Positions 37,906 to 46,377 of a DNA stretch of 64,000 bases are shown here, piece after piece. The translations under genes and the position numbers were made by a program. Origin of the DNA: Sphingobacterium allocomposti (GTDB lineage: Bacteria; Bacteroidota; Bacteroidia; Sphingobacteriales; Sphingobacteriaceae); NCBI RefSeq assembly GCF_008124885.1, contig NZ_VNHX01000018.1, forward strand, positions 35,199 through 99,198, written 5' to 3'. Under the pieces are notes generated by a model. That model saw nothing but the letters and a program-made list of their open reading frames with translations. It ran no database searches and had not been told where the DNA came from. Positions within the stretch are counted from its first letter, which is position 1; each line of letters begins with the position of its first letter.

Positions 37906-39056
37906 AGCGCAACCTTTCGATAGCCATTGCCATGTTCTTATCATCGGCCCTGCATGCGCAGACGCACGATTTTCACAAACACCTGACCGTCGTAGACGGG
38001 CACAACGATGTTATTTATGAATCGCTGTTGAAGGGACGTAATATCGGGGAGCGCATGTCCGTAGGTCACACAGACCTACCCCGCCTCAAAGAAGGAGGGG
38101 TGGATGTACAGGTGTTTGCCGTGTGGTCCGACGACAAGAAGTACGGTAAAGGGAAAGCATTTAAACATGCCAACGCGCAAATTGACGCATTGGAAAAAGC
38201 GGTTCGCGATCATGCGAAGGCTATCGCCATAGCGAAAAGCAGCACGGAAATCGAGGAAATTCTACGGAGCGGTAAAATTGCTGCGATTATCGGCATAGAG
38301 GGAGGTAATATGATTGAAAATTCGCTCGAGAATCTGGAGGCGCTGTATAGACGCGGAGCCCGGTACCTCACCATGACGTGGAACTATAACCTGCCGTGGG
38401 CAACAGCTGCTGCTATGGAAGTTAAAACCGCAGGAAGCAAAGGGAAAGGGCTTAATGAACTCGGAAGGAGCGTGATCAGAAAGATGAACGAACTCGGCAT
38501 GATGGTCGACCTTTCCCACGCCGGAGAAAAGACGTTTTACGATGTCCTCGCCGTAACCTCGAAGCCGGTATTAGTGTCGCACAGCAATGCGTATGCCTTG
38601 ATGCCACACTATCGCAATTTAAAGGACGAACAACTTGAGGCTTTAAAGAAAAATGGCGGCGTCGTCGGGGTTAACTTTTATTCGGGTTTCCTGGACCCCG
38701 ATTTTGAGACACGGGTGAAGAGGCTATATAGACAGTACTATGGAAATAAAGGCGACTACCGGCTGTCTGCCTCCCGGCAATATGAGAAGCTCCCCTTAAG
38801 ATTGAAACGTCAGGCTGACGCTCCGCTTTCCATATTGCTGGATCATATCGACTATCTGGTGAAGAAAATCGGCGTAGCCCACGTGGCCGTAGGGTCCGAC
38901 TTTGACGGGATAGAATCGTCTCCGCAGGGGCTGGAAGACGTTTCAAAATTTCCGGTGCTCACTGACGCATTGTTAAAGCGGGGATACGCCGAGGATGATG
39001 TGGCTAAGATCATGGGTCTCAACTTTCTCCGGATTTTAAAGGAAAATGAACACTAG
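37902..39056 (+). CDS. Membrane dipeptidase (peptidase M19), exported
   Basis: A 384-residue M19 dipeptidase with signal peptide MKRNLSIAIAMFLSSALHA. Zinc-site residues are visible: His34 and Asp36 (DGHNDVIYE), the bridging Glu of GIEGGNMIENS, and His residues of VDLSHAGEKT and VSHSNAYAL; then VGSDFDGIESSP. Enzymes of this family cleave dipeptides, often with a D-residue. Coupled to the upstream hydrolase by an ATGA overlap, it probably works on the products of peptidoglycan turnover, an inference from context. Its end overlaps the convergent membrane protein gene by 4 bp. Confidence 0.9.
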   Translation: MKRNLSIAIAMFLSSALHAQTHDFHKHLTVVDGHNDVIYESLLKGRNIGERMSVGHTDLPRLKEGGVDVQVFAVWSDDKKYGKGKAFKHANAQIDALEKAVRDHAKAIAIAKSSTEIEEILRSGKIAAIIGIEGGNMIENSLENLEALYRRGARYLTMTWNYNLPWATAAAMEVKTAGSKGKGLNELGRSVIRKMNELGMMVDLSHAGEKTFYDVLAVTSKPVLVSHSNAYALMPHYRNLKDEQLEALKKNGGVVGVNFYSGFLDPDFETRVKRLYRQYYGNKGDYRLSASRQYEKLPLRLKRQADAPLSILLDHIDYLVKKIGVAHVAVGSDFDGIESSPQGLEDVSKFPVLTDALLKRGYAEDDVAKIMGLNFLRILKENEH

Positions 39057-39673
39057 GCGGGCTCTTCCTGCTCCATGCTCGTCAATTCATCGTAGTTCCT
39101 GTTAAGTTTCTTCACGAGCCGCTGATAAAGGAGTTTATAGTACAGTTTGACCACGAAAAGAAATAGCCAGCAGAAAAGAGATACCAGAACAGCAACGAGG
39201 ACTGCCGTAAAAATAAAGTGTCCTGTAGACGTTGTCTGGTAACGCTGGAATAGCTTTTCGACAGATACAAACACGCATGAGCAAATAATGCAATAAATAT
39301 TAAACCGGATGTAGTGATCCACATGCCGTCGGGTCTTCAGGATAGCGTTCAGCAGCACCTTTGTGCTGGTCGTATTTTTTATCCGTCTATAGCTCGAAAA
39401 AAACTGATAAATAAAATAGAGGATTACCGCGTAGAAAATGATATCATATACCACATAGCCCACGGTATATACCAGGCTGTGTTCGGTTTCCTCAGGCCCT
39501 ACCACAAAAAATAAGGCCAGCCCCAAGAGCAGCTCGATAACGCTGATCAGAAAAATCCATTTTATAATGGAAGAAGAACTCCGGTGGAGCATTTGCCGTA
39601 TCTGCTCCTTGTCTACTTTTGGAAAATTGCCCTCGTTATTCCAATGTTGTTTCAATAAATCCAGTTCGTCCAT
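39053..39673 (-). CDS. Multi-pass membrane protein coupled to an ECF sigma factor
   Basis: A 206-residue protein with about four predicted membrane helices (near 38-58, 68-92, 120-140, 155-180) and soluble ends; the N-terminus MDELDLLKQHWNN is typical of membrane proteins encoded behind Bacteroidota ECF sigma genes. Its start codon shares one base with the sigma factor stop (TAATG), so it is translationally coupled. By position it is a candidate anti-sigma factor or sensor for the sigma factor, but it has no recognisable zinc-finger anti-sigma domain. Confidence 0.75.
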   Translation of the reverse strand: MDELDLLKQHWNNEGNFPKVDKEQIRQMLHRSSSSIIKWIFLISVIELLLGLALFFVVGPEETEHSLVYTVGYVVYDIIFYAVILYFIYQFFSSYRRIKNTTSTKVLLNAILKTRRHVDHYIRFNIYCIICSCVFVSVEKLFQRYQTTSTGHFIFTAVLVAVLVSLFCWLFLFVVKLYYKLLYQRLVKKLNRNYDELTSMEQEEPA

Positions 39674-40179
39674 TATATACCTCCTTGCTGGGTTAACATG
39701 TTTTTCAGTTTCGTTTTGATCCGATTCATTTTGACTCGCGCATTTACTTCGCTTATTCCCAATGTTTCGGCAATTTCTGTATAGTCTTTGTCTTCTAGGT
39801 ACATATATACCAGCGCCTTTTCGATGTCGTTAAGTTGCCTGACCGCCTTATATAGAAACCGTAGCCGCTCTTCCTGTTCATCATTGTACTCTTCATAGCG
39901 TACCTGCTGAAGGGAATTGTCCCACTCCACCGTGACCACCTTTCGCTTCTTCGTGCGATGGAGCGAAATTGCAGTGTTCAGTGCGACGCGATAAGCCCAG
40001 GTGGAAAATTTGGCGTCTCCTTTGAACGAAGGATAAGAATGCCAGAGCTGGATGGCCATTTCCTGGAAAAGGTCTTTATGTGCTTCGACGTCGTCCGTAT
40101 ATAGCTTACAGATCTTATGGAAAATATTTTGATGTTCTTCCAGTAAATTGATAAAGTCGTTCTCCAGATCGTTGGTCAT
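39673..40179 (-). CDS. ECF RNA polymerase sigma factor
   Basis: A 168-residue sigma-70 family protein with region 2 (LFQEMAIQLWHSYPSF, FSTWAYRVALNTAIS) and region 4 (LNDIEKALVYMYLEDKDY, IAETLGISEVNARVKM). The size and layout are those of classical ECF factors, unlike the ECF42 proteins at the left. The membrane protein overlapping its end may control it. No TAnnTTTG or unusual promoter was recognised upstream; the target set is unknown. Confidence 0.9.
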   Translation of the reverse strand: MTNDLENDFINLLEEHQNIFHKICKLYTDDVEAHKDLFQEMAIQLWHSYPSFKGDAKFSTWAYRVALNTAISLHRTKKRKVVTVEWDNSLQQVRYEEYNDEQEERLRFLYKAVRQLNDIEKALVYMYLEDKDYTEIAETLGISEVNARVKMNRIKTKLKNMLTQQGGI

Positions 40180-40411
40180 ATCAGCTAATATGTCGGAGAT
40201 GGTAAGAAGAAGTTACACGTTGGACACAATTAATTGTAAAGTTTTTCCGACTTTTTTTCTGAAAGTATCTATTTTTATCATCAAAACAAAATAACGCAGC
40301 ATATTCCGTCGCCGAAGTGGTTTAGGTGTAAAGAAAGCCGACGGGCTCTAACGCTGAAAGCTCATGGAACCCTTTGTGTCAGCCTATCTTTCGCGACAAT
40401 AATTTAATAGA

Positions 40412-41800
40412 ATGGCCAAAACAAAATCGACATATTTTTGTCAGAACTGCGGTTATGAATCAGCTAAATGGCTGGGTCAGTGCCCCTCCTGTAAACAATG
40501 GAATTCTTTTGTTGAAGAGATAGTGGAAAAAGCAGGGTCGAAAGTCCCTGAGTGGCGTAGTTCGGCAAACGTGACATCGTCGCCGAAAAGGCCTAATAAA
40601 GCTGCAATCATTAACGAAATCGTTTATCAGGATGAGCAACGCCTGGCTACTCCGGACAAGGAGTTCAACCGTGTTCTGGGCGGCGGCATCGTGCCAGGAT
40701 CATTAGTGCTGATAGGTGGTGAGCCGGGTATCGGAAAGTCAACATTAATGCTCCAGCTCGCACTGGGTATTCCCAAGGTGAAGACTCTTTACATTTCGGG
40801 AGAAGAAAGTGAGCAGCAGATCAAAATGAGAGCCGAGCGGCTCGTACAAAATGCCACCGCAAACTGCTACATACTGACCGAGACGTCCACACAGCAGATC
40901 TTTAAGCAGATCGAGGTTGTTCAGCCCGATATCGTGGTTATCGATTCTATACAGACCCTTCATTCTTCCCAGATAGAGTCTGCTCCCGGATCCGTTTCAC
41001 AGGTCAGGGAGTGTACTGCTGAACTGTTGCGGTTTGCGAAAGAGACCAGTACGCCGGTGTTTATCGTCGGACACATAACCAAGGATGGCTCTATAGCAGG
41101 CCCGAAGGTGCTGGAACATATGGTCGATACGGTGCTGCAATTCGAAGGAGACCGGCATCACGTGTATCGTATCCTGCGTTCCGTTAAAAATCGGTTTGGC
41201 TCCTCGTCCGAACTCGGTATTTACGAGATGCAAGGCTCCGGACTCCGGGAAGTGTCTAACCCTTCGGAGATTATGCTTTCCCAGCGGGAGGAACCAATGA
41301 GCGGAATTGCCATTGCAGCTATGCTTGAAGGTGTGCGGCCGATCATGATCGAGGTGCAGGCGCTCGTAAGCAACTCGGCATTCGGAACGCCACAGCGGAC
41401 ATCAACAGGCTTTGATACCAAACGGCTAAGTATGTTGCTGGCCGTTCTGGAAAAACGCTTCGGATTCCGGCTGAGCGCGCAGGATGTGTTTCTGAACATT
41501 GCGGGAGGATTGCGTGTCGAGGATCCCGCAATCGATCTGGCCGTTGTTGCTGCACTCATATCCTCACAGCAGGACATACCGCTGCCCACGCAGGTCACGT
41601 TTGCAGGCGAAGTGGGGCTGTCGGGGGAGATACGTGCCGTAAACCGGATAGAACAGCGTATTGCAGAGGCAGAAAAACTGGGGTTTGCATCAATTTTTAT
41701 ATCGAAGTATAATACCAAGGGGCTGGACGCCAAAAAATACGATATCGCTATCCGCCCGCTTGCTACATTGGAAGACCTGTTCCGTGCCTTGTTTGGATAA
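40412..41800 (+). CDS. radA: DNA repair protein RadA
   Basis: A 462-residue RadA, the ATP-dependent DNA branch-migration factor in recombination. It has a C4 zinc finger (Cys10, Cys13, Cys24, Cys27), Walker A GEPGIGKST (about 103-111), the RadA-specific VKNRFGSS motif, and a Lon-like C-terminal domain (SAQDVFLNIAGGLRVEDPAIDLAV). Complete and of normal length. A near-consensus TATCTTTC element at 40385-40392 lies 19 bases ahead of the ATG. It is followed by a bidirectional hairpin. Confidence 0.97.
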   Translation: MAKTKSTYFCQNCGYESAKWLGQCPSCKQWNSFVEEIVEKAGSKVPEWRSSANVTSSPKRPNKAAIINEIVYQDEQRLATPDKEFNRVLGGGIVPGSLVLIGGEPGIGKSTLMLQLALGIPKVKTLYISGEESEQQIKMRAERLVQNATANCYILTETSTQQIFKQIEVVQPDIVVIDSIQTLHSSQIESAPGSVSQVRECTAELLRFAKETSTPVFIVGHITKDGSIAGPKVLEHMVDTVLQFEGDRHHVYRILRSVKNRFGSSSELGIYEMQGSGLREVSNPSEIMLSQREEPMSGIAIAAMLEGVRPIMIEVQALVSNSAFGTPQRTSTGFDTKRLSMLLAVLEKRFGFRLSAQDVFLNIAGGLRVEDPAIDLAVVAALISSQQDIPLPTQVTFAGEVGLSGEIRAVNRIEQRIAEAEKLGFASIFISKYNTKGLDAKKYDIAIRPLATLEDLFRALFG

Positions 41801-41806
41801 TTGCTG

Positions 41807-41839
41807 CAACGGCCACGTCGATTATCGGCATGGCCGTTG
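41807..41839. terminator. Bidirectional hairpin between radA and the tlpA-like gene
   Basis: Perfect 9-bp arms CAACGGCCA (41807-41815) and TGGCCGTTG (41831-41839), loop 15 bases, between two converging gene ends only 41 bp apart. Confidence 0.65.
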
Positions 41840-41841
41840 TT

Positions 41842-42507
41842 CTATAATACTTCACGTAATTTCGCGTCAAGCGCTTCGCCGTGGAGATTCCGGGCGATAA
41901 TAATTCCGTTGGGATCGACCAAAATGTTCTGTGGGATGGAACGCACTCCATACAAAGTACCGGCAGCATTTTGCCAAGCCTGCAGATCGGAAATGTGTTT
42001 CCACGTTAGCTTGTCTGTTTCAATGGCGCGCACCCAATCTTCCATTTTCCGATCGAACGATACACCTAATATCTCGAAGTTCTTATCTTTAAACTGTGCG
42101 TACGTTTTTACGAGATTAGGATTTTCCCTCCGGCAGTCCGGACACCACGACGCCCAGAAGTCGATAAGTACATATTTTCCACGTAGGTCGGACAATGAAA
42201 AAGGCTCACCCTCTGGCGTCAGCTGCGTAATCGCGGGCGCTTTTTTGCCTACTGACGATTCCTCCAAACGCTTTAGATAGTACGCAAATGCTTTTCCCTC
42301 TTTAGACTTGCGCACGGATTTATCTAAACCTTTAAATAGACCGTTTAATTCGTTGTAGTCGGGGTAGTACCCGCCGACACGCTGAATAGTTTTTAAGCTT
42401 TCTATGCTCTTTGGGTTCGCTTTTACCTGAGCGATAAGCTCCTCCTTCGTCTGTGCAAAAATGAAGCCCGGCAATAACAGCAAAGCCATGAATAGTAGAT
42501 TTTTCAT
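41842..42507 (-). CDS. TlpA-family thioredoxin-like protein
   Basis: A 221-residue exported protein: signal peptide ending GFIFAQ, an N-terminal helical region (20-88), then a TlpA/ResA-type thioredoxin fold with the redox pair WCPDC (Cys122, Cys125), ILGVSFDRKMEDWVRAI and a cis-Pro region YGVRSIPQNILVDPNG. The role is thiol-disulfide exchange in the periplasm, often for cytochrome c maturation or peroxide defence in this phylum; the partner is unknown. It has its own TATATTTG promoter at 42530-42537. Confidence 0.88.
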   Translation of the reverse strand: MKNLLFMALLLLPGFIFAQTKEELIAQVKANPKSIESLKTIQRVGGYYPDYNELNGLFKGLDKSVRKSKEGKAFAYYLKRLEESSVGKKAPAITQLTPEGEPFSLSDLRGKYVLIDFWASWCPDCRRENPNLVKTYAQFKDKNFEILGVSFDRKMEDWVRAIETDKLTWKHISDLQAWQNAAGTLYGVRSIPQNILVDPNGIIIARNLHGEALDAKLREVL

Positions 42508-42529
42508 CTTTCTTTCGTAATTAATGGGC

Positions 42530-42537
42530 CAAATATA
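42530..42537 (-). promoter_or_regulatory. Probable promoter of the tlpA-like gene
   Basis: TATATTTG on the minus strand, 22 bases before the ATG at 42507. Confidence 0.5.
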
Positions 42538-42575
42538 AATAATCTATTACTTTAGTGGAGTAATTCAAATGTAAA

Positions 42576-43739
42576 ATGTCTACCACGTTTCAAAGTCCTT
42601 TCTTCCAATCGAAGCTGCCCACCACAGCTTTGAGCATTTTTTCCCAGATGTCAGCCCTGGCGGAAACCCACGGCGCCGTGAACCTCTCCCAGGGTTTTCC
42701 CGACTATCCGGTAGCGGAGGAGTTGCTCTCTCTGGTTGATCGATATATGCGCAAAGGGTACAATCAATATGCGCCGATGGCGGGAGCTTTACCCTTAAGG
42801 GAAACATTGGCTGCGAAAGTAGATACGTTATACGGTGTGGCAGTCGATCCTCAGGAGGAGATCACGGTTACGGCCGGCGGAACACAGGCACTGTTTACCG
42901 CGATCACGGCCGTAGTACGTCCCGGGGATGAGGTCATTATTTTCGAACCGGCGTACGATTCATACAGGCCCAGCGTGGAACTGTGTGGAGGCAGGGTCGT
43001 TCCGATCCGGTTAAAAGGGCCGGACTTTAAGATAGACTGGGGAGCCGTTCGCCGTACTATCACCGCACACACTAGGTTAATTATTATAAACAATCCGAAT
43101 AATCCGTCGACCAAGGTACTTACGCGGCAGGATTTAGAAGCCCTGGAGCAGCTACTGCAGGAATCCTCCATATTTGTCCTCAGCGACGAAGTTTACGAGC
43201 ACATGGTTTTTGATGGTCGGAAACACTATTCTGTGCTCCAGTTTCCCGGGCTCCGTTCCCGGAGTTTCACGGTGGCGTCTTTTGGGAAGCTTCTGCACGC
43301 AACCGGATGGAAAATGGGCTATGTTGTCGCTCCTCCTTCACTGACCGCGGAGTTCCGTAAGGTGCATCAGTTTAATGTATTCAGTGTCAATACACCCATG
43401 CAGTATGCCATCGCAGAATATCTGCAACGGGAAGAGCACTATTTATATTTGTCCCCCTTTTTTCAGGAAAAAAGGGATTATCTGACGAAAGGTTTGGAGA
43501 CGTCGCGTTTCCGTGTGCACCACAGCGAAGGAACATATTTTTTACTGGTAGACTATTCGGAAATCAGCAGCCAGTCTGAGTTGGCATTTGCAAAGCAGAT
43601 GGCCGCCGAATATAGAGTGGCGGCGATACCGCTATCGGCTTTCTATAGCGAACCAACCGAGCAGCGATTGCTAAGATTATGCTTCGCTAAGGCGATTCCC
43701 ACACTGCAGCAAGCGGTCGACCGGCTCCTAAAGATATAG
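42576..43739 (+). CDS. Methionine aminotransferase (class I/II PLP enzyme)
   Basis: A 387-residue fold-type I aminotransferase close to the YbdL/methionine aminotransferase group, from the start (LPTTALSIFSQMSALAETHGAVNLSQGFPD) and the family blocks YNQYAPMAGALPLRE, NNPNNPSTKVL and SDEVYEHM. The PLP lysine is Lys238 in ASFGKLLHATGWKMGY. The reaction is transamination of methionine and related amino acids with 2-oxo acids, as in methionine salvage. A solitary gene with no other salvage genes next to it. Confidence 0.9.
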   Translation: MSTTFQSPFFQSKLPTTALSIFSQMSALAETHGAVNLSQGFPDYPVAEELLSLVDRYMRKGYNQYAPMAGALPLRETLAAKVDTLYGVAVDPQEEITVTAGGTQALFTAITAVVRPGDEVIIFEPAYDSYRPSVELCGGRVVPIRLKGPDFKIDWGAVRRTITAHTRLIIINNPNNPSTKVLTRQDLEALEQLLQESSIFVLSDEVYEHMVFDGRKHYSVLQFPGLRSRSFTVASFGKLLHATGWKMGYVVAPPSLTAEFRKVHQFNVFSVNTPMQYAIAEYLQREEHYLYLSPFFQEKRDYLTKGLETSRFRVHHSEGTYFLLVDYSEISSQSELAFAKQMAAEYRVAAIPLSAFYSEPTEQRLLRLCFAKAIPTLQQAVDRLLKI

Positions 43740-43818
43740 CACAATCGATTGCACGACGCTTCCTGCATTTTTTTGCCTGATTTCGCCTGATTTTTTAGAT
43801 TTCATATCGTTTTATTGT

Positions 43819-43826
43819 TAAATTTG
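43819..43826 (+). promoter_or_regulatory. Probable nagB promoter
   Basis: TAAATTTG, matching TAnnTTTG, 36 bases before the ATG at 43863. Confidence 0.55.
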
Positions 43827-43862
43827 TTATTCAGGTTGTTAACAATATAATATTCCGTATTA

Positions 43863-45785
43863 ATGGCAAGATTAAACTTATTGGAGGAGACGCGTTTTGA
43901 ACGTGTTCCTGTTAAGGTATATCCCAATCAAGAGGTTGCCTCTGTCGACGTTGCTAGACGCATAGCAGCAATCATCAAAGAGAAACAGGGCAGAGGTGAA
44001 ACGGCAGTTTTGGGTTTGGCTACCGGAGCGACGCCGATCAAGGTGTACCGGGAGCTGGTTCGCCTGCACCGTGAAGAAGGCCTCAGTTTCAAGAACGTCG
44101 TCAGCTTCAATTTGGATGAGTACTACCCAATGAAACCTGACGCAGATCAGAGCTATGTGACGTTTATGAACAAGCATCTTTTTGATCATGTCGATATTCC
44201 CCGCGAGAATATTAACATTCCGGATGGCACGTTGCCGGAAGATGCGGTACACGCGTTCTGCGAGGCGTACGAGCAAAAGATCTCTGCTTTGGGCGGTATC
44301 GATATTCAGCTCCTGGGAATTGGGCGGACAGGACACATCGGTTTCAACGAGCCTGGATCAGCACCCAACTCCGGAACCCGTCTTGTTATCCTGGACGATC
44401 TTACACGCCGTGATGCGTCGCGCGACTTCGGGGGGAAAGAAAATGTGCCGACCAAGGCAATCACCATGGGCGTGGGCACAATATTTAAGGCCAAAGAGAT
44501 CATTCTTATGGCCTGGAATGAAAAGAAAGCCGAGATAGTAAAAAAAGCAGTGGAGGGAGAGATATCATCTGATATTCCGGCCACATATTTGCAGCTGTCC
44601 GATCATGTGGAATTCGTGCTCGACGAAGACGCCGCCTCGCATCTGACACGTTTCGACCTGCCTTGGCTGGCACACGATGTGGTGTGGACAGACTCGTTAA
44701 TTAAGAAAGCGGTCGTATGGCTTTCCCTAAAGCTTAACAAGGCAATTCTGAAATTGACAGACGACGATTATAACAACAATGGTATGGCCCAGCTCGTGAC
44801 AGAAAAGGGACCCGCCTATAACATTAACATCCGGATTTTCAACGAACTCCAGCGCACGATTACGGGTTGGCCGGGAGGTAAACCGGGGGTAGACGATTCA
44901 AGCCGTCCCGAAAGGGCTGAGCCGTCCCGAAAAAATGTTCTTTTATTTTCTCCTCATCCGGATGACGATGTCATCTCAATGGGCGGTACCTTCATTCGTC
45001 TGGCAGACCAGGGACACAATGTCCATGTGGCGTACCAAACGTCTGGAAACACGGCTGTGTGGGACGATGACGTACTTCGCTACCTGGAGTTTGTTCAGGA
45101 TTTTGCCAAGGCGATCGACGACGACAATGGCGTAACAACACGGATATATAACGAAGCCCGGGAGTTTTTCAAGAGCAAGCAGCCGAACCAGGTCGACCCT
45201 GAGATTATCCGTACCATTAAAGCGCTTATCCGTAAAGGAGAAGCCATTGCCGGGGCCCGTTTTGTGGGACTTCCCGACGCGAACATTCATTTTCAGGACC
45301 TTCCGTTTTACGATCGCGGAAAGTTTTCCAAAGACGTCTCCTACGAAGACGATATTCAGCAGACCATCGAGCTGCTGCGTAAGGTGAAGCCGCACCAGGT
45401 ATTTGCGGCGGGCGACTTCGCCGATCCGCACGGAACACATAAGGTGTGTTTTGATATCCTATTTGAAGCACTGAAGCGCCTATCAAAAACAGACGAGTGG
45501 ACAAAAGACTGCTGGTTATGGTTATACCGCGGAGCTTGGCACGAATATCCGATACACGAGATTGAGATGGCCGTGCCGCTATCGCCGCAGGAGGTAAAAC
45601 GGAAGCGGCTAGCGATCTTTAAGCATCAGTCGCAGAAAGATGTGCCGGTGTTCCCGGGGGATGATCCCCGTGAGTTCTGGGTGCGGGCGGAAGACCGCAC
45701 GAGCGAGACTGCTGAACTTTACCATAAACTGGGACTTGCGGATTACGAAGCTATTGAAGCGTTCGTCCGCTGGAGATTTGACTAA
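43863..45785 (+). CDS. nagB: Glucosamine-6-phosphate deaminase fused to a PIG-L/LmbE deacetylase domain
   Basis: A 640-residue two-domain protein. Residues 15-270 are NagB (GlcN-6-P to Fru-6-P plus ammonia): SFNLDEYYPM with catalytic Asp85 and GIGRTGHIGFNEPG with His158 and Glu163; the position equal to Asp141 of E. coli is Thr, as is variable in the family. Residues 355-640 are PIG-L-like with HPDDDVISMGGTF and ADPHGTHKVC, the metal-site motifs of GlcNAc deacetylases. The fusion is known in Bacteroidota and could couple deacetylation and deamination, but the PIG-L activity is inferred. It has its own promoter and a terminator hairpin after the stop. Confidence 0.93.
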   Translation: MARLNLLEETRFERVPVKVYPNQEVASVDVARRIAAIIKEKQGRGETAVLGLATGATPIKVYRELVRLHREEGLSFKNVVSFNLDEYYPMKPDADQSYVTFMNKHLFDHVDIPRENINIPDGTLPEDAVHAFCEAYEQKISALGGIDIQLLGIGRTGHIGFNEPGSAPNSGTRLVILDDLTRRDASRDFGGKENVPTKAITMGVGTIFKAKEIILMAWNEKKAEIVKKAVEGEISSDIPATYLQLSDHVEFVLDEDAASHLTRFDLPWLAHDVVWTDSLIKKAVVWLSLKLNKAILKLTDDDYNNNGMAQLVTEKGPAYNINIRIFNELQRTITGWPGGKPGVDDSSRPERAEPSRKNVLLFSPHPDDDVISMGGTFIRLADQGHNVHVAYQTSGNTAVWDDDVLRYLEFVQDFAKAIDDDNGVTTRIYNEAREFFKSKQPNQVDPEIIRTIKALIRKGEAIAGARFVGLPDANIHFQDLPFYDRGKFSKDVSYEDDIQQTIELLRKVKPHQVFAAGDFADPHGTHKVCFDILFEALKRLSKTDEWTKDCWLWLYRGAWHEYPIHEIEMAVPLSPQEVKRKRLAIFKHQSQKDVPVFPGDDPREFWVRAEDRTSETAELYHKLGLADYEAIEAFVRWRFD

Positions 45786-45792
45786 AAAGATA

Positions 45793-45824
45793 GGCCGTCT
45801 AGCGGTATACCCCGATAGACGGCC
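45793..45824 (+). terminator. Terminator hairpin after nagB
   Basis: Perfect 9-bp arms GGCCGTCTA and TAGACGGCC around a 14-base loop, 7 bases after the nagB stop, followed by TTCTAAG rather than a T tract. Confidence 0.6.
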
Positions 45825-46096
45825 TTCTAAGTAAGTCGTCACCATCCCCGCACGGAGTAAGGATGACGGCAATGCAATCTGGTTACAATCGTGTCTGTCT
45901 TCAAAGGCATTCATGAGCTCACTGCGTCCGGTTGTCGCGTCGTACCTCTCTTGGCGATCTCGTATTTGTGATTCTGCTACTCGTTAACATCGTATCTATA
46001 GAAACACACGCGCTCTATGGTTCGGCCCAGATAGGACTTAGGAATGATAAATTATCCAGATACGATACATATCTGAGGGAACGACGGTAAAAAATT

Positions 46097-46175
46097 GTCA
46101 TGTTGCGCTTGTCGAACACACCATTTAATGAAAATGTGTTGTCCTTCGACAATGTCAGGCTGAGCCTGTCGAAGC
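46097..46175. repeat. REP-like palindromic repeat cluster
   Basis: Units built on TTGTCGAA: CTTGTCGAACAC (about 46108-46119), CTTCGACA and TGTCGAAG (46144-46151 and 46167-46174) with an inner CAGGCTGAGCCTG palindrome (46156-46168). The first and second units also pair with each other imperfectly. This TCAGGCTGAGCCTGTCGAAG core is of a type dispersed in intergenic DNA of many bacteria. A degenerate relative is at about 59240-59260. Confidence 0.6.
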
Positions 46176-46377
46176 CCAGGACGCACCAAAAGAAAGCTTT
46201 GACCGCGTTTCTTTACCGAACCCAGAAATTCACAATAGTATGCAACCCTATTTGTTTTGCTATTTTAGTTCCCTTGCTTGGTTGGCATGCCAATGTCATG
46301 TTGGCTTGTCTGTTTTCTTAAACCTTATGCGTCGCGATGCCGGGTTTTTATTGTCTTCATTAAGGCTTCTTCTATCA

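Larger units (their letters stand above)
45786..46377. other. Long intergenic region with a repeat element
   Basis: Nearly 600 bases with no supportable gene. It contains the nagB terminator (45793-45824) and the REP-like palindromic repeats at about 46097-46175. The 73-codon frame at 46100-46321 runs through that repeat and is not called. Confidence 0.5.

Noticed and set aside
46100..46321. 73-codon open frame in the gene-free region after nagB
   Set aside because: It runs through the palindromic repeat, has no family features, and its composition follows the repeat rather than a protein.
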